DNA of 64,000 nucleotides from UBA2357 sp002344625 (GTDB taxonomy: Bacteria > Pseudomonadota > Gammaproteobacteria > Burkholderiales > Rhodocyclaceae): NCBI GenBank assembly GCA_937995335.1, contig CALKIH010000051.1, forward strand, positions 104,558-168,557. The letters are read 5' to 3'. Below, one piece after another: positions 8,928 through 17,123 of this stretch. The position numbers and the translations under genes were made by a program. Below the pieces are notes generated by a model. The model did no database searches and was not told the DNA's origin. It saw only the letters and a program-made list of their open reading frames with translations. Each line of letters begins with the position of its first letter. Position 1 is the first letter of the stretch.

Positions 8928-9128
8928 CTTTCCCATCGAAATACGTATGTTCTTTTCGCACCAGATTTTATTGAGTGATCGCAAGGGGGTGTCCGGATTG
9001 CCCGAAAGAAAGATGGTGCGCTGCGATACACTGAGCAAGGCGCGCCGATGCTTGTAGAGCTGTAATACCCGTGCGTGAGCCGATGATACCCACGTCCCAC
9101 ATTTGTGTTTTAAAGTCAGGAGCAGGTC

Positions 9129-9941
9129 ATGCAACAGTTCACCCCGGAAGGGCAGCAGTTCATTCAGGATCTTGCCCGGCGCTATGGCGTCAGCACCGAC
9201 GCGGTGATCAGCATGTTGTACGCGGTCATGAACGGAAACGGCACGATGGCGCAGTTCAACGTGCCCGAGCTCGGTGGGTCGGGCCAGTGGATGCAGGGTG
9301 GAATGACGATGGTTGGCGACATGTTCAACTATGGCCTGAAGTCCAAGGTCGATGGGCTGTGCGTGGAGCTTTCGAATCAGTTGATGAACCAGCCGATGTA
9401 CTTTCAGCCGGCGGCAAGCCAGTCGCAGTTTCATTCGTCGGGCGGGAATGCCAGCCTTTTCGTTTCTGCAGCCGCCGCCGGCCAGTGGTGGCCGGGTGAT
9501 CTCGGGTTCCCGTCGTCTTCGGGGGGGCAGAACAACGCCCGTTATGCAGTGTTTCCCGGTTCAAGGCGCCTGGCGGTGGAGATCAACGGCCAGGTTACGG
9601 TTTACGACACGCTCGACCACCAGATCGGCGGGGTTTCGCAGCAGCAGGGCGGTAACGACTCGATGACTTTCAGCAGTCAGTACGGAACCCTCTACGTTTC
9701 GAACCTGCCGGTGATCAGTGTGAACGGCTATGCGCCGCCGCAGCCAGTGCCGCCCGACGCTTCACAGCAGGGGGCGGCGTACGGCAGCGGTTACGCCGAT
9801 TCCGCTGCCCAGATCTCACCCTCGGGCCAGGGTAGCGACGTTTTCGCCAAGATCGAACGCTTGGCCGAGTTGCGCCAGAAAGGCATCCTGACCGAGCAGG
9901 AGTTCACCGCCAAGAAAATGGAACTCCTGAGCCAGATCTGA
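9129..9941 (+). CDS. SHOCT-domain protein of unknown function
   Basis: 270 residues. The N-terminus (QFTPEGQQFIQDLARRYGVS) is a short helical module. The middle is rich in Gln, Gly, Ser and Ala, with a segment containing FPGSRRLAVEINGQVTVYDT that looks like beta structure. The last ~32 residues (IERLAELRQKGILTEQEF) are a clear SHOCT module, a short C-terminal oligomerisation helix pair. No signal peptide or membrane helix. It has its own good ribosome site (AGGAGCAGGTC) and no operon partner. The SHOCT domain says nothing specific about role, so function is unknown. Confidence 0.8.
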   Translation: MQQFTPEGQQFIQDLARRYGVSTDAVISMLYAVMNGNGTMAQFNVPELGGSGQWMQGGMTMVGDMFNYGLKSKVDGLCVELSNQLMNQPMYFQPAASQSQFHSSGGNASLFVSAAAAGQWWPGDLGFPSSSGGQNNARYAVFPGSRRLAVEINGQVTVYDTLDHQIGGVSQQQGGNDSMTFSSQYGTLYVSNLPVISVNGYAPPQPVPPDASQQGAAYGSGYADSAAQISPSGQGSDVFAKIERLAELRQKGILTEQEFTAKKMELLSQI

Positions 9942-9983
9942 AGACGCTCGCCGGGCTCGGTGGCGCGTCGCCGTGGCGCGCCG

Positions 9984-11660
9984 TTAGGCTTGGGGCGTTT
10001 CCGGGGCGGGCGGGCGGTTTTCCGGCGGAACGAGCTTGGGCGTGTCGGGGTCGTCGGCGTAATGTGGTGACATGAGCGCAACGCCGTGTTCATTGAACAC
10101 ATCCTGAATGTTGCCGAGCAGCAGGCTGATGATCTCGCCGCGGTTGCGGTTTCCGGATGGTTTGGCATGGCACAGGACGCGGTAGACCGGATAGAAGTCG
10201 TCCAGCCGGGTCTGGATCACGCGCGGCTTGGGTGTCTGCAGTATGTCGGGGGTTCTTCGGGTGGCTTCCTCGACCATTGTCTCGACTTGGCGCCAGGGTG
10301 TGTCATAGCCGATGCCGAGCGTGGTATCGACCAGATAGCCTTTTCCGGCGACCGCGCGCGAGAAGTTCCGCGTGGCCGAGCTGACGATCATCGAGTTCGG
10401 TAGGTTGATTTCCTCGCCCGAGCCTGTCTGGATGCGGGTCGTGAGCATGCTGATCTCGCTGACCATGCCTTCGTGATCACCGATGCGAACGTATTCGCCT
10501 CTTCGGATCGAGCGCGAGTACATCAGGATCACACCGCTTGCGGCCTGGCCGACGATGCTCGAGGCACCCAGCGAGATCATCAGACCCAAAAGCACCGACA
10601 TCCCCCTGAATGCCTCGGTTTGCGCGCCTGGTAGATAGGGGTAGGCCATGACCATCGCGAAGATCCAGATCAGCACGGTCGTGATGCGGCGAGTCGGGCG
10701 CACCGTGTCCTGATCGAGCCAGCTCGAGGTGCCGTGACCGCGTTCGATATGATCGAAGATCGGGCGGAACGAGCCGATCACGGCCTTGGCGATGACGAAT
10801 ATCACCGCGGCGATCGTGAGGTTTGGAATGGCCCCGATGATCGCGGAGCCAATCGTCGCCAGCACCCCGACCAGATAGACCTGCAGCTGTTCGCCCCATG
10901 GGCGGGTATACGGAAAGGCGTTGAGCACGACACTGAGCCATTGGTAGCACAGCAGAAGCGCGATCAGCCACCAGACGAGGTTCGTGGCGGCCCGCCCGGC
11001 CGAGCGAAGCCGGTCCCGCCGGAGCACTTCGGTGCCCGCCACCTTGAGCTTCTCGGCCTGATCGCCGATCAGGCGCAGGAGCCGGGCGAGCAGCGCGCGC
11101 TTGGCCCGGTTCAGGATCAGGATCGCGATGATGAACGCCACGGTCGCCACCGTCGCCACGATCAGGCTGCGTAATTGCGCTTTCACATCGCGGCTTTCGC
11201 GCGTGTCTTCGATGAACGCTTCAACGTTCTGCACCGTGAGTTCGGTGAGCTCTTCAAGGGTTTGGCCCTGCGTGGGGTCGGCGTCGAGCGAAGACAACAT
11301 GATCGCGATCATGTTGTCGATCAGCAGCAGGTTGCCGAAGGATTCGTTCTGAACCCGCACGAGCCCCGGGCCGCGTTGCGCCAGGGCGCGCTCGATGTTG
11401 GCAATCGAGCGGCGTACCCGCTCCTGCGGTGTGACGCCTACGATGGTGGCGCGATATGTCGTCAGGTGGCGGTTGAATACGGCCAGTTCGGCCTCGTCGT
11501 CCTCCACGACGATCGACGAGGATATACCCTGGGCGATGGCAACGAACGGAAGCAGCAAGAGTGCGATCAAGAATAGGATGCCAAGCGGAATCCTCGGCGT
11601 GTGGCGCTTGCCGTGGACGCGCGTGTGGGTTGGATGGATATCAATGTTCGGGCCAATCAT
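9984..11660 (-). CDS. MscS-family mechanosensitive channel
   Basis: 558 residues. A signal peptide or first helix (residues ~24-43) is followed by a periplasmic helical region (~45-165) and then several membrane helices. The last of these is the pore-lining helix with GLMISLGASSIVGQAASGVIL, and the MscS beta domain follows (RRGEYVRIGDHEGMVSEISMLTTRIQT). It should act as an inner-membrane channel opened by membrane tension. The large N-terminal extension resembles multi-domain MscS-like proteins rather than the minimal ~286-residue E. coli MscS. It converges with the SHOCT gene. Whether it carries ions or another solute cannot be read from sequence. Confidence 0.9.
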   Translation of the reverse strand: MIGPNIDIHPTHTRVHGKRHTPRIPLGILFLIALLLLPFVAIAQGISSSIVVEDDEAELAVFNRHLTTYRATIVGVTPQERVRRSIANIERALAQRGPGLVRVQNESFGNLLLIDNMIAIMLSSLDADPTQGQTLEELTELTVQNVEAFIEDTRESRDVKAQLRSLIVATVATVAFIIAILILNRAKRALLARLLRLIGDQAEKLKVAGTEVLRRDRLRSAGRAATNLVWWLIALLLCYQWLSVVLNAFPYTRPWGEQLQVYLVGVLATIGSAIIGAIPNLTIAAVIFVIAKAVIGSFRPIFDHIERGHGTSSWLDQDTVRPTRRITTVLIWIFAMVMAYPYLPGAQTEAFRGMSVLLGLMISLGASSIVGQAASGVILMYSRSIRRGEYVRIGDHEGMVSEISMLTTRIQTGSGEEINLPNSMIVSSATRNFSRAVAGKGYLVDTTLGIGYDTPWRQVETMVEEATRRTPDILQTPKPRVIQTRLDDFYPVYRVLCHAKPSGNRNRGEIISLLLGNIQDVFNEHGVALMSPHYADDPDTPKLVPPENRPPAPETPQA

Positions 11661-11933
11661 TGCGATGTTTCAATCCGCGGTGGGTGTGTGGCAGTGAGGT
11701 CGTGGTGTCGACGTGAGTACGCTCGCGCGGCGCAGATTCTGCCATGGCTAACCTGGTCCCGAGACTTGGTTTTGCGCCAACACATGTCGCCGGACAGAGG
11801 TGGTCGCGGCCGCGCCGGGCGGCGGCGATTCTACGGCTGTGAATACCCATTTCGGGTGGTGAGCCGCAGTTTGGCGGCGGACGAAACGCGCATGATGTTC
11901 TATTCTGGTCGTAGACTGCTAAAGAGATCAGAG

Positions 11934-12335
11934 ATGGAAAATGCACTAATCTGGGTGGCGCTCGCCGTGGTTTTGTCACTGGTCTTTCTGCTGCGTGTCC
12001 GTTCCGCGCGACGCGACCAAGAGCGGAGCACCAAGGCGCGGTCGCGGCGGGGCGGTGCCTTTCATGCGGTCGAGATACGCAGCGAAGGTGATCCGTGCAG
12101 TGCGGCGCGAACCGTGGCGGGAAAGCGCTTCCTGTCCTCGGAGGCGCCGAATGTGCCGCTTCCCGCGTGCAGCCAGGAAGTCTGTTCCTGTGTTTACGTG
12201 CACTTCGAGGATCGACGGGCGCGCCAGCGACGCGATGCATATTTGCACCGGGCCTATGCGGACGGCGAGCGAAAGCAGGAGCGGCGGGTAAGAGTTGGGC
12301 GGCGCATGTCCGATCGAACGATGCTGGACGCGTGA
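11934..12335 (+). CDS. Small membrane-anchored protein, unrecognised
   Basis: 133 residues from the ATG at 11934. One N-terminal membrane helix (about residues 5-21, IWVALAVVLSLVFLLRV) is followed by a very basic cytoplasmic region. A cysteine cluster, CSQEVCSCVYVHFEDRRARQRRD (one Cys earlier in PAC), lies near residues 80-105. The Cys-x-Cys then Tyr/His then Asp-Arg-Arg arrangement looks like a conserved short motif and could bind a metal, but I cannot name the family. The frame is open upstream to 11601 over the mscS promoter side; the hydrophobic start argues for 11934. It stands alone. Confidence 0.6.
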   Translation: MENALIWVALAVVLSLVFLLRVRSARRDQERSTKARSRRGGAFHAVEIRSEGDPCSAARTVAGKRFLSSEAPNVPLPACSQEVCSCVYVHFEDRRARQRRDAYLHRAYADGERKQERRVRVGRRMSDRTMLDA

Positions 12336-12504
12336 CAATAGGGGGTGCTTGAGTCAGGCGTGGCGTGATCCGCATCGTCGGCTGATTGGTGCACGCGGAA
12401 GCGCTACTGGCGTATATTCCCGGCTCTTTCAACAGCCTGTGTCGCCAGCCATCCGGACAGTTGCGCAGCGCGCCGGTCTGCGAAGCGGCACGATCGACGC
12501 CGAC

Positions 12505-13593
12505 ATGCCATTGCCCCGTATCGACTCAACCGATTACACCCGACAACTCGAAGCAAAGCTGGCGTGCTTCAAAAGCACGTTTGCCGACCTGTGCATTCCG
12601 GAGCCCGCGGTTGCGCGATCGGCGCCGCTGTACTACCGCCTGCGTGCCGAGTTCCGCATGTGGCACGAAGGCGATCGGGTCGACTATGCGATGTTCGACC
12701 CGACGGATCCAAAACGCCCAGTCGTGATCGAGCGCTTCGATGCCGCCACCGAAGTCATTCATGCGGCCATGCCGCGCCTTCGGGAGCGGATCTTGCGGGA
12801 CGAGGTGTTGAAGCGAAGGCTGTTCCAGGTGGATTTCCTGGCCACGCTGAGTGGCGAGTTGTTGATTACCCTGGTCTATCATCGTCGCCTTGACGAAACC
12901 TGGGAGGTGGCTGCACGCGCGCTTGCGGACGGTCTTGGCGTGCAGATCATCGGCCGTAGCCACAAGCAAAAAATCGTGCTTGATCGCGACTGGGTGCTCG
13001 AAGAATTCGAGCTGGATGGCCGCTTGCTTCGTTATCAGCAGATCGAAGGCAGCTTTACCCAGCCCAACGGCGGCGTGAATCGCCAAATGCTGCGCTGGGC
13101 CCGCGAGTGCGCGACGGGGCTCGGGGGGGATTTGCTCGAGTTGTATTGCGGAAACGGTAATTTCACCGTGGCACTTGCGCCCTTGTATCGGCGGGTGCTT
13201 GCGACGGAAATCAGTAAATCCTCCGTGCAGGCGGCGCAATACAATCTTGCGGTGAATGGCATGTCGAACGTCGAACTCGTGCGCATGTCCAGCGAAGATA
13301 TGAGTGGTGCGCTCGCAGGGCTGCGCCCATACCGGCGCATGCGGGACATTGATCTCGCCAGTTTCGATTTCTCGACGATCTTCGTCGATCCGCCGCGTAG
13401 CGGCCTGGACGTGCCAACGCTCGCGCTGGCACGCGGGTTCGCGCATATTCTTTACATCTCGTGCAATCCGGCGACCCTGCATGCCAACGTCGCTGCGTTA
13501 CGGGATACCCACGTCGTGAAGGCGTCGGCTGTCTTTGATCAGTTTCCCTACACCGATCATCTCGAGTGCGGCCTTTTGTTGAGGCGGCGCTGA
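12505..13593 (+). CDS. trmA: tRNA (uracil-5-)-methyltransferase TrmA
   Basis: 362 residues, matching TrmA length. It makes 5-methyluridine at position 54 of tRNA from S-adenosylmethionine. Visible signatures are YRLRAEFRMWH near the N-terminus, the SAM site LLELYCGNGNFTVALA, and the catalytic region FVDPPRSGLD plus YISCNPATL with the nucleophilic cysteine. The ATG at 12505 gives the usual MPLPRIDSTDYTRQL-type start; the frame is open further upstream, but that part overlaps the previous gene and is not protein-like. Confidence 0.93.
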   Translation: MPLPRIDSTDYTRQLEAKLACFKSTFADLCIPEPAVARSAPLYYRLRAEFRMWHEGDRVDYAMFDPTDPKRPVVIERFDAATEVIHAAMPRLRERILRDEVLKRRLFQVDFLATLSGELLITLVYHRRLDETWEVAARALADGLGVQIIGRSHKQKIVLDRDWVLEEFELDGRLLRYQQIEGSFTQPNGGVNRQMLRWARECATGLGGDLLELYCGNGNFTVALAPLYRRVLATEISKSSVQAAQYNLAVNGMSNVELVRMSSEDMSGALAGLRPYRRMRDIDLASFDFSTIFVDPPRSGLDVPTLALARGFAHILYISCNPATLHANVAALRDTHVVKASAVFDQFPYTDHLECGLLLRRR

Positions 13594-13642
13594 TCAATCG
13601 TGCCGACCCATCGAGGTGTCGGCGGGCTTTGGTACGCATGAA

Positions 13643-13714
13643 TGCTGCAGTGCACAATTAATTCTTGACAGATTGTTGCAGACCACTATAATCGAGTCAT
13701 GCTGCAACGCAACA
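13643..13714 (+). promoter_or_regulatory. Phasin promoter with TGCTGCA elements
   Basis: A near-perfect housekeeping promoter: TTGACA at 13665-13670, 16 bases, TATAAT at 13687-13692. Similar 15-base elements lie on either side: TGCTGCAGTGCACAA (13643-13657) and TGCTGCAACGCAACA (13700-13714). The PHB repressor PhaR is known to bind CTGC/GCA-type repeats at phasin promoters, so these are candidate PhaR operators. The promoter is seen; the PhaR link is inference. Confidence 0.6.
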
Positions 13715-13785
13715 TTTACCAGTTGTACAAATTGATTGTGCCTGCAAACAATGATCTTCATGTACTCTCACAAAGGAAGCCGACC

Positions 13786-14328
13786 ATGACCACCTTCACC
13801 ACGCCCGAACAGTTCGTCGCCGCCAACAAGGCCAACGTCGAGACCGTTCTCAGCCTTGCAAACAGCACCATTGCACGCGCCGAGCGCCTGACCACCCTCA
13901 ACCTCAATACGGCGCATTCCGTGCTTGAGGAGAGCGCGGCCAGCACCAAGACCCTGCTGGCGTCCAAGAACCCGCAAGAGTTGGTCGATCTGCACGCCAC
14001 GCTCGCGCAACCGATCGTCGAGAAGGTATTCGCCTATGCCAGCAATGTTTATGCGATTGCTGCCGAAGGTCAGCAAGAAGTGTCGAAGCTGTTCGAAGCC
14101 CAGATTGCGGAGCTGAACAAGAATTTCGCGATTGCGCTCGACAATGCCGCCAAGTCGGCCCTTCCCGGGTCGGAGCCGGTTTTTGCTGCGGCACGTTCGG
14201 CTGTCGAACAAGCCAACACCGTTTACGACAACATAACCAAGGCAGCGAAACAGGTTGCCGAAACGGCCGAAGCCAATGTGGCCGCCGCGACCTCGGCGAC
14301 ACTCAAGGCCGTCAGCGCGAAGAAGTAA
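13786..14328 (+). CDS. phaP: Phasin family protein
   Basis: 180 residues, mostly amphipathic helix with many Ala residues and a Lys-rich end (KAVSAKK). The N-terminus, TTFTTPEQFVAANKANVETVL, is the usual phasin_2 opening. Phasins coat polyhydroxyalkanoate granules. The start has AAAGGAAG about 6 bases before it and sits behind a strong promoter, as expected for an abundant granule protein. Related in role to the 3-hydroxybutyrate-oligomer hydrolase gene near 60 kb, though not linked to it. Confidence 0.92.
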   Translation: MTTFTTPEQFVAANKANVETVLSLANSTIARAERLTTLNLNTAHSVLEESAASTKTLLASKNPQELVDLHATLAQPIVEKVFAYASNVYAIAAEGQQEVSKLFEAQIAELNKNFAIALDNAAKSALPGSEPVFAAARSAVEQANTVYDNITKAAKQVAETAEANVAAATSATLKAVSAKK

Positions 14329-14372
14329 ACGCGACAAGTGTGGAGGCTGGCGGATAAGAGTCCGTCAGATAG

Positions 14373-14406
14373 GCGACGCCGCTCAACACTGCTTGAGCGG
14401 CGTCGC
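14373..14406 (+). terminator. Strong hairpin after the phasin gene
   Basis: A perfect 14-bp stem (GCGACGCCGCTCAA paired with TTGAGCGGCGTCGC) with a 6-base loop begins about 45 bases after the phasin stop. No T-run follows, so it may protect the phasin mRNA 3' end or act as a terminator needing extra factors, and it may mark the left edge of the conserved backbone before the island. Confidence 0.5.
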
Positions 14407-14449
14407 GCGTTAACGCGGCTACCATTCAATTCTATTGAGCGATCAACAA

Positions 14450-14480
14450 AGAAAAGGGCCCGGAGGTAAGTCCCGAGCCC
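14450..14480 (-). terminator. Terminator-like hairpin next to the distal att remnant
   Basis: On the minus strand GGGCTCGG pairs with CCGGGCCC (one G-U pair) around a 9-base loop and runs into TTTTC. It directly follows, on the same strand, the tmRNA-3'-end-like sequence at 14488-14520, as the terminator of an original ssrA gene would. Confidence 0.55.
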
Positions 14481-14487
14481 TTGTATA

Positions 14488-14520
14488 TGGTGGCGGAACA
14501 CGGAACCGAACCCGCGTCCG
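14488..14520 (-). repeat. tmRNA 3'-end remnant: probable distal attachment site of the island
   Basis: These 33 bases match 24 of 33 positions, without gaps, to the 3' end of the ssrA gene at 19706-19738, including the CCACCA end and a T-arm-like GGACG(C/G)GGGTTCG core. That core is typical of tmRNA 3' ends in many proteobacteria. A minus-strand terminator follows. The simplest reading is a displaced ssrA 3' end left when an integrase inserted the 14.5-19.7 kb segment. No complete tRNA or tmRNA can be folded here. Confidence 0.55.
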
Positions 14521-14614
14521 TTTGCCGAGCCAGATAGTAACGCCTTGGCCTTGAGGGCGTGGATTCGATGATTTGGCCCGCTGGGATGGATGCGGCGGCC
14601 TTACCTTATCGCTG

Positions 14615-14866
14615 CTACTTGTCTGCGGTCACCGTGCGTTTCAATGCCACGAGGAGTTGAGCCAGCACTGCGTTGCGGCTGCAAGTCTCAGAAACGTTGA
14701 CATAGAAGCCCGCCATCACGGCTTTCTCGACGCCCTTGAGTCTGACCTTGATCGGCTGGCCTGCGCGATCCTGAGCCTCTTCGAGGCATATCGCCCATCC
14801 CACCTTATCCCGCCAAAGTAGGTCACCCTGCTTGTGGGTGATTGCACGCGCTCCTTGATCGCGCAT
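14615..14866 (-). CDS. Frameshifted tail of the PLD-type nuclease, or a small separate gene
   Basis: 83 residues from the first ATG in this frame (GGGAG lies about 6 bases upstream). The protein-like frame actually runs back through the end of the PLD gene (about 14960) with no ATG, GTG or TTG between there and 14866 (LARLLGEIESTLRPVWESEM). The tail has ordinary protein character (GDLLWRDKVGWAICLEEA; KVRLKGVEKAVMAGFYVNV). It is +1 relative to the PLD reading frame, so either the PLD gene has lost its last ~95 residues to a one-base change or a fourth overlapping gene exists. Family not recognised. Confidence 0.45.
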   Translation of the reverse strand: MRDQGARAITHKQGDLLWRDKVGWAICLEEAQDRAGQPIKVRLKGVEKAVMAGFYVNVSETCSRNAVLAQLLVALKRTVTADK

Positions 14867-14903
14867 CTCCGACTCCCACACTGGCCGTAGCGTGCTCTCG
14901 ATC

Positions 14904-17123
14904 TCACCCAGCAGCCGAGCCAGTGACGCGGCCAGACGTCGCCGAGGCAAGCAGTTGGGGCGCGGAGAACACTTCCCTGAGCGCGACCGCCTTGTCGATG
15001 TCGGTGCCGACGCCATGCCAGCTTGTGCCTCCCAGCGTAGCGACTAAGACCAGCCACAGCGTTCCGTCGCCGAGCACATCATCAAAGGTGTCCCTCTGGC
15101 CGTTCTCGACATATCGGTGTTCCACGGCACGCAGGAGTCCACCAGCCCCCGGCCCCTGGCCCCGAAACAGGATCGAAAAGACTTCGAGCGCCCACCTCTC
15201 GGCGAGTTCATCGGGGACCCAACCCTTGCTGCGTCCCCGCAATGAGACAGCCAACGGGAAAGCGACCGCCTGCACCATCTGCGTGGCAGTGCAGCGCGCA
15301 GCGAAATCAGTTGCCGACATTTCCGTCAAGAACGTGTTGATCTGCGTCGCTAGCCGCTCGCGGAACCGCGCCTCGATGACCGTACTGTCGGTGGCAGCAT
15401 CGGCCGGATCTTCCTGGTCGGTTGGCTTCGGCGGGGGCGGCGTGTCCTGCATCTGCCCTTCATCGATGTCCTCGTCACCGGCTGCAGCGGGCGTTCGACC
15501 TTCTTCTGTCTCTGCTTCGAACAGCAGACGAAGAATTCCCGTCAGTGACAACGACCCCTGCTGTGCAGACGCGAAGTGAGGCAGCCCCTCTGGCGAATCA
15601 TCGAGGTGAACGAGTAGGTCATTCGGATTGACGGGCTCCGCAGGTCCGTCACTCTTCTTGCGTTCACTCCCGCCGAATCCAGGATCACGGAAAGATGCCG
15701 GGTCGTTGAAGAGGGTCTGCGCCACTTCCTGCAACTCATCGAGCATCTGGCGCTGCTCGGCCGAGCTCGTACTACGGTCCAGCGCCTTGAACGGCTCCAG
15801 AAGCCTCGCCGAGTGACTGGCATGTTCGAGCGCGGCGAGGTCGTCGATCCACCGGGAGCCCGTCGTCCAAGAGTCGGCCCCCAGGGTCACGATGACCGAT
15901 GCAAACATGGTCGCTGCGTCCAGCCCTCCGGTGATCTCGCACATCCATAGAGCCTTTGGCCCGTGCACCCGCTCCATTGGCAATACGTGCTCGCCTAGAT
16001 GGACGCCAACCTGCGCGGCAGGATCCGGCGCGGGGAAGATCTCGGCGACCAGGCAACGCGACGCGTTGCTCCACTGCAGACTCCTGATCCTGAACAATGC
16101 TTGGTGGGCTGTCGGCGCCTGGTCGTGGATAGTGCGCGGAACCAGGATGTCGGCTGGCGCCTGTCCGGGAACCGCAAACAGCCGCAATGCCGATTCGAAG
16201 TCTTGAGCGTCTGGTCGGTCGTAAGCGACGATGGACTCAACATTGCCAGCGTTTTCTGGCGCGAGGAGCCATGCGGCGGCCGAACAGTTCGCGGAACCCA
16301 TTAACGCCGCAGGACCATCAGCTCCCTCGAACCAATAGAACTTGGCATGCAACGGGCGGTCTGCTGGTGCCTCGATCAAGCGTAGCTCCAGTGGCAGATC
16401 AACCAGCTTTCCCGCCACAAAGCTCGCAGATGCGGGCGTCAACGCGATGGTAGCCCGTGTGACGCCGAACGTCGTCTGCGCCCAACGCAGGAACGCTCCG
16501 GACTCGTCAGTCGATCCTGTCAGGATCTTGACCTCATCGAATCGTCGACCTGACCAGCGTCGGGCCAGTTCTGTGGCGAGGGATCTTGTTCCCCTGTTAT
16601 GCATTAGGGGACTGGTTTTGTTGGCGTCGGCCGGGGTCAAACTCAGCCACGGAACATCCTTGAATCGACGAACGGCGTCACGCTCAAGATCCCCTTGGCA
16701 CCACGTCAGCACATCGTCGAAGAAGGGGGGTAGCCAACCGCCTTTGTCGATATGGTCTGGGCCAACCATCCACGCAGCACCCAACTCCTGGTTGCCGCCC
16801 CACCCTGAACTCGTGATGTTCCCGCTGCCAACCATGACGATGCCGTCTTTCGGACCCAGCCGAACGAAGACCTTCGGGTGAAATGCTCCAGCGACATCAG
16901 CCCCAGCAAGCAGGTATTGCTTACCGAGATTCCAAAGTTGCCCCGCAGCGGACTGGAAGGAGGTGTCGATCTCACCCCTGTCGCCAATGACCAAGATGTC
17001 GCTGGAACGACCGGCCCACAGATCGGGAAGAACGACCTGCTCGAAGAAGATCGGATCAAACGAATAGGTCAGCAGGAGCGCCTTGTGATACGCGCGCTCA
17101 CGGCAAAACAGGCGGGGATTCAT
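14904..17123 (-). CDS. PLD-fold nuclease-like protein of the ssrA island
   Basis: 739 residues. The N-terminal ~290 residues form a phospholipase-D-type double module: first HKD-like site His82-x-Lys84 (FHPKVFV) with GSGNITSSG at 99-107, second site His259-x-Lys261 (LHAKFYWFEG) with GSANCSAAA at 276-284. This arrangement occurs in PLD-type restriction endonucleases and related nucleases. The rest is unassigned and includes an acidic, Pro-rich linker (EEGRTPAAAGDEDIDEGQ) near 540-580. Its ATG overlaps the previous stop as ATGA. The frame ends soon after EVFSAPQLLASATSG, while the +1 frame stays protein-like to 14615, hinting at a frameshift. Likely defence nuclease; exact system unknown. Confidence 0.75.
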   Translation of the reverse strand: MNPRLFCRERAYHKALLLTYSFDPIFFEQVVLPDLWAGRSSDILVIGDRGEIDTSFQSAAGQLWNLGKQYLLAGADVAGAFHPKVFVRLGPKDGIVMVGSGNITSSGWGGNQELGAAWMVGPDHIDKGGWLPPFFDDVLTWCQGDLERDAVRRFKDVPWLSLTPADANKTSPLMHNRGTRSLATELARRWSGRRFDEVKILTGSTDESGAFLRWAQTTFGVTRATIALTPASASFVAGKLVDLPLELRLIEAPADRPLHAKFYWFEGADGPAALMGSANCSAAAWLLAPENAGNVESIVAYDRPDAQDFESALRLFAVPGQAPADILVPRTIHDQAPTAHQALFRIRSLQWSNASRCLVAEIFPAPDPAAQVGVHLGEHVLPMERVHGPKALWMCEITGGLDAATMFASVIVTLGADSWTTGSRWIDDLAALEHASHSARLLEPFKALDRSTSSAEQRQMLDELQEVAQTLFNDPASFRDPGFGGSERKKSDGPAEPVNPNDLLVHLDDSPEGLPHFASAQQGSLSLTGILRLLFEAETEEGRTPAAAGDEDIDEGQMQDTPPPPKPTDQEDPADAATDSTVIEARFRERLATQINTFLTEMSATDFAARCTATQMVQAVAFPLAVSLRGRSKGWVPDELAERWALEVFSILFRGQGPGAGGLLRAVEHRYVENGQRDTFDDVLGDGTLWLVLVATLGGTSWHGVGTDIDKAVALREVFSAPQLLASATSGRVTGSAAG

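Noticed and set aside
14488..14575. Possible complete tRNA gene
   Set aside because: Only a T-arm-like part and CCA are present; no acceptor partner, D-arm or anticodon arm can be drawn. It fits a tmRNA 3' end better.
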